Under the pieces are notes generated by a model that worked only from the letters and a program-made list of their open reading frames with translations, did not search any database and was not told where the DNA came from. Made by a program: the position numbers and the translations under genes. Of a stretch of DNA of 16,900 nucleotides, positions 14,893-16,900 are shown in pieces. Within the stretch, counting starts at the first letter, position 1. Each line of letters begins with the position of its first letter. Origin of the DNA: SIG455 sp045659025 (GTDB lineage: Bacteria > Bacillota > Clostridia > UMGS1810); contig JAZOWA010000044.1 in the NCBI GenBank assembly GCA_045659025.1, forward strand, positions 1 through 16,900, in the 5' to 3' direction.

Positions 14893-16032
14893 ATGAGAGT
14901 AACTATTGCGATTGATTCTTTCAAAGGCAGCCTTTCCACCACTCAGGCGGGGGAGGCAGTTAAGGAAGGAATTTTAAGTGTATATAATGATGCCATTGTG
15001 GACGTTAGACCTCTGGCGGATGGCGGTGAAGGCACTGTGGATGCAGTTGTTTCTGCTACGGGCGGTGATATGGTGGAGGTCACAGTATCTGGCCCCCTCG
15101 GCACTCCTGTTGTTGCCTCATACGGAATCATTCCCGATACAAACACAGCGATTATCGAGATGTCCTCTGCAGCAGGTATAACGTTGATTGATGCCAAGGA
15201 TCGCAATCCCTTAAACACCTCCACTTATGGCGTGGGTGAGATGATAGCCGACGCTATCGGCAGAGGATGCAGAAGATTTATAGTAGGTATCGGCGGTAGT
15301 GCCACCAACGACGGCGGAGTGGGTATGCTTCAGGCTTTGGGCTTTGAATTTTTTGATTTGAATGGCAACCCCGTTGCAAGACGAGGCGAGGGTCTTAAAG
15401 ATATTGCAAGGATTTCTAATTCTAATGCTATGTCAGAACTTGAAGAATGCGAATTCTTCGTTGCCTGTGATGTTAAGAATGTGCTTTGCGGTACTAACGG
15501 ATGTAGTGCTGTCTATGGCCCGCAAAAGGGCGCAACTAAAGATATGATTAAGGATATGGACTTGTGGCTTGGCAGATACGCTATCCTCACAAGAGAAGTT
15601 TTTCCTGATGCGGATGCCACATATCCGGGCACAGGCGCTGCTGGCGGACTGGGTTTTGCATTTTTGTCCTACTTAAATGCCACCCTTGAATCGGGCGTTG
15701 ATCTGGTTATAAGAGAGACGGGCCTTGAGGAGTATATCAAGGATTCCGATATAGTGGTTACGGGAGAAGGCCGACTTGACGGCCAGTCTTATATGGGCAA
15801 AGCCCCAATCGGTGTTGCCCGCATTGCCAAGAAATACGGCAAACCCGTAGTTGCTTTTTCAGGTTGCGTCACAGATGATGCAATAGAGTGCAATAACCAC
15901 GGTATTGATGCTTTCTTCCCCGTGCTTCGCACACCCTGCACCTTGGAAGAGGCTATGGATGTAGATAACGCATATAAAAATGCCAGAGACACTGCTATTC
16001 AGGTGTTTAAGCTTATAAAGGAATTCAAGTAA
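14893..16032 (+). CDS. glxK: Glycerate 2-kinase (GlxK/GarK family)
   Basis: A 379-residue protein, typical length for the bacterial glycerate kinase family. Signatures: DSFKGSLST at 8-16, PLADGGEGTVDAV from 40, the glycine-rich GIGGSATNDGG (132-142), and TGEGRLDGQS (290-299). The enzyme phosphorylates D-glycerate with ATP to 2-phosphoglycerate (3-phosphoglycerate in some relatives), passing it to lower glycolysis. A GTG at 14884 would add three residues (MIQ), but it lies inside AGGTGA (14882-14887), the best ribosome binding site for the ATG at 14893, so the ATG is preferred. No glycerate-producing gene is nearby. The SGNH hydrolase gene follows after 15 bases, probably co-transcribed, but their functions have no obvious link. 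Confidence 0.93.
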   Translation: MRVTIAIDSFKGSLSTTQAGEAVKEGILSVYNDAIVDVRPLADGGEGTVDAVVSATGGDMVEVTVSGPLGTPVVASYGIIPDTNTAIIEMSSAAGITLIDAKDRNPLNTSTYGVGEMIADAIGRGCRRFIVGIGGSATNDGGVGMLQALGFEFFDLNGNPVARRGEGLKDIARISNSNAMSELEECEFFVACDVKNVLCGTNGCSAVYGPQKGATKDMIKDMDLWLGRYAILTREVFPDADATYPGTGAAGGLGFAFLSYLNATLESGVDLVIRETGLEEYIKDSDIVVTGEGRLDGQSYMGKAPIGVARIAKKYGKPVVAFSGCVTDDAIECNNHGIDAFFPVLRTPCTLEEAMDVDNAYKNARDTAIQVFKLIKEFK

Positions 16033-16047
16033 TAGGGGACAGGGAAT

Positions 16048-16900
16048 ATGCAACTTACATTCGATGAGATTAAAAATATCATAACGGGTGTTGCCCGTGT
16101 CATCCAAGAGGAAGACGGTATTCACCTTTATAGATTTACCGAACTTCAGGAGAAGGCATATAAGGAGTTGAAAGACCACCTTTATTACAAGACCTTTTCT
16201 TCATCCGGTATCAAGCTCAGTTTCCGCACCAATAGTGAGAAAATGTTTTTGAAGATGACTGCTATTCAGGCAAGTTCACGTCAGTATTTTTCCGTTGATG
16301 TTTTCGTTGACGGTAAATACTCAGAATCCCTTGATAACTATACAGGCCTTGAATTACCCAAGGACTATACCAAGGTTGAAGCAAAGCTTGGCAGTCATTC
16401 CAAGAAGTTTGATTTAGGCAAAGGCGATAAGAACGTTTGTGTCCACTTCCCCTGGTCAGTAAGCACTATAATCGAGGAAATATCCGTTGATGACGGGGCA
16501 TATACAGAAAGGGTAGAGAAGGAGAAAAAACTTCTTGTTTTCGGTGATTCCATCACTCAGGGTTATGATGCCCTGCGCCCTTCTAACCGCTATATAGCCA
16601 AGGTGGCCGAAGCTCTCGGTGCCGAGGAACTTAACAAGGCAATTGGCGGTGAGATTTTCTTCCCTGAGCTTCCTGCTATCAAGGATGATTTCGATCCCGA
16701 TTATATATCTGTTGCCTATGGCTCAAATGACTGGTCACTAACAGATGTAGCCACCTTCAAGAGTAATTGCAGAGCATTTTTTGAAAACGTCCGCGTTTCT
16801 TACCCAGAAGCAAAGATTTTTGCAATCACTCCTATATGGAGAGAGGATTATAAGAAGGAAAAGTTGTTTGATTCTTTCCTGAATCTTGATAAATACATAA
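16048..16900 (+). CDS. SGNH/GDSL-type hydrolase with N-terminal beta domain, 3' end missing
   Basis: The frame is open from ATG 16048 to the window end, giving 284 residues. AGGGG (16034-16038) is 9 bases before the ATG. The C-terminal part shows SGNH blocks: GDSITQG (166-172) with the nucleophile Ser168, a possible block II glycine near NKAIGG (196-201), and YGSNDW (224-229) with Asn227. The block V Asp-x-x-His lies beyond the window. Residues 1 to about 155 carry no catalytic motif and look beta-rich, resembling the architecture of carbohydrate esterase family 2-like enzymes and related clostridial SGNH proteins. No signal peptide is seen, so it is probably cytoplasmic. Likely activity is deacylation of an acetylated sugar or similar ester; the substrate cannot be told. 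Confidence 0.85.
   Translation, partial: MQLTFDEIKNIITGVARVIQEEDGIHLYRFTELQEKAYKELKDHLYYKTFSSSGIKLSFRTNSEKMFLKMTAIQASSRQYFSVDVFVDGKYSESLDNYTGLELPKDYTKVEAKLGSHSKKFDLGKGDKNVCVHFPWSVSTIIEEISVDDGAYTERVEKEKKLLVFGDSITQGYDALRPSNRYIAKVAEALGAEELNKAIGGEIFFPELPAIKDDFDPDYISVAYGSNDWSLTDVATFKSNCRAFFENVRVSYPEAKIFAITPIWREDYKKEKLFDSFLNLDKYI

Noticed and set aside
1..16900. Mobile elements, CRISPR, phage genes, toxin-antitoxin or defence systems
   Set aside because: Nothing on either strand resembles transposases, integrases, spaced direct repeats, or known defence families; nearly all the sequence is accounted for by co-oriented housekeeping genes.

Overview
The window is a run of housekeeping and central-metabolism genes, all on the + strand, from what looks like an anaerobic, fermentative Gram-positive of the Firmicutes, most likely class Clostridia. 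The reasons are the gene order lepA-hemW-hrcA-grpE-dnaK-dnaJ, a CIRCE operator in front of hrcA, a 610-residue DnaK of the shorter Gram-positive type, strong AGGAGG ribosome binding sites, GTG and TTG starts, and pyruvate formate-lyase next to Pta and AckA. No species can be named from the sequence. The G+C content looks moderate by eye. There are no mobile elements, tRNA or rRNA genes, CRISPR arrays or signs of recent transfer, and no stretch longer than about 300 bases lacks a gene.

Layout. (1) 1-675: the C-terminal half of a galactokinase-family kinase, cut by the window edge. (2) 715-3647: lepA (elongation factor 4) and hemW (radical SAM haem chaperone). (3) 3703-8449: the HrcA-controlled heat-shock operon, with a sigma-A-type promoter, a CIRCE operator, then hrcA, grpE, dnaK and dnaJ; inverted repeats lie on both sides of dnaK. 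(4) 8469-11630: the pyruvate formate-lyase unit, with a promoter, a ZTP (pfl-motif) riboswitch ending in an intrinsic terminator, then pflB, pflA and a second terminator. (5) 11642-13936: a separate promoter, then pta and ackA. (6) 13958-14782: a consensus promoter, then yceD (DUF177), rpmF (ribosomal protein L32) and a terminator. (7) 14804-16900: a promoter, then a glycerate 2-kinase and the start of an SGNH/GDSL hydrolase that runs off the window.

How the genes work together. PflB, activated by PflA, splits pyruvate into acetyl-CoA and formate. Pta and AckA turn the acetyl-CoA into acetate and ATP. The riboswitch in front of pflB fits a second role for this enzyme: ZTP/ZMP builds up when 10-formyl-tetrahydrofolate is short, and formate from PFL can refill that pool. 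Because a terminator and a new promoter separate pflA from pta, the riboswitch should act on pflBA only. DnaK, DnaJ and GrpE form the Hsp70 chaperone machine, and HrcA represses its own operon through CIRCE.

I found no convincing undescribed system. The strongest regulatory signal is the ZTP riboswitch/terminator with a covarying pseudoknot pair. Lesser points are stem-loops around dnaK, a hairpin that displays the lepA ribosome binding site in its loop, and non-ATG starts on both acetate-pathway genes.
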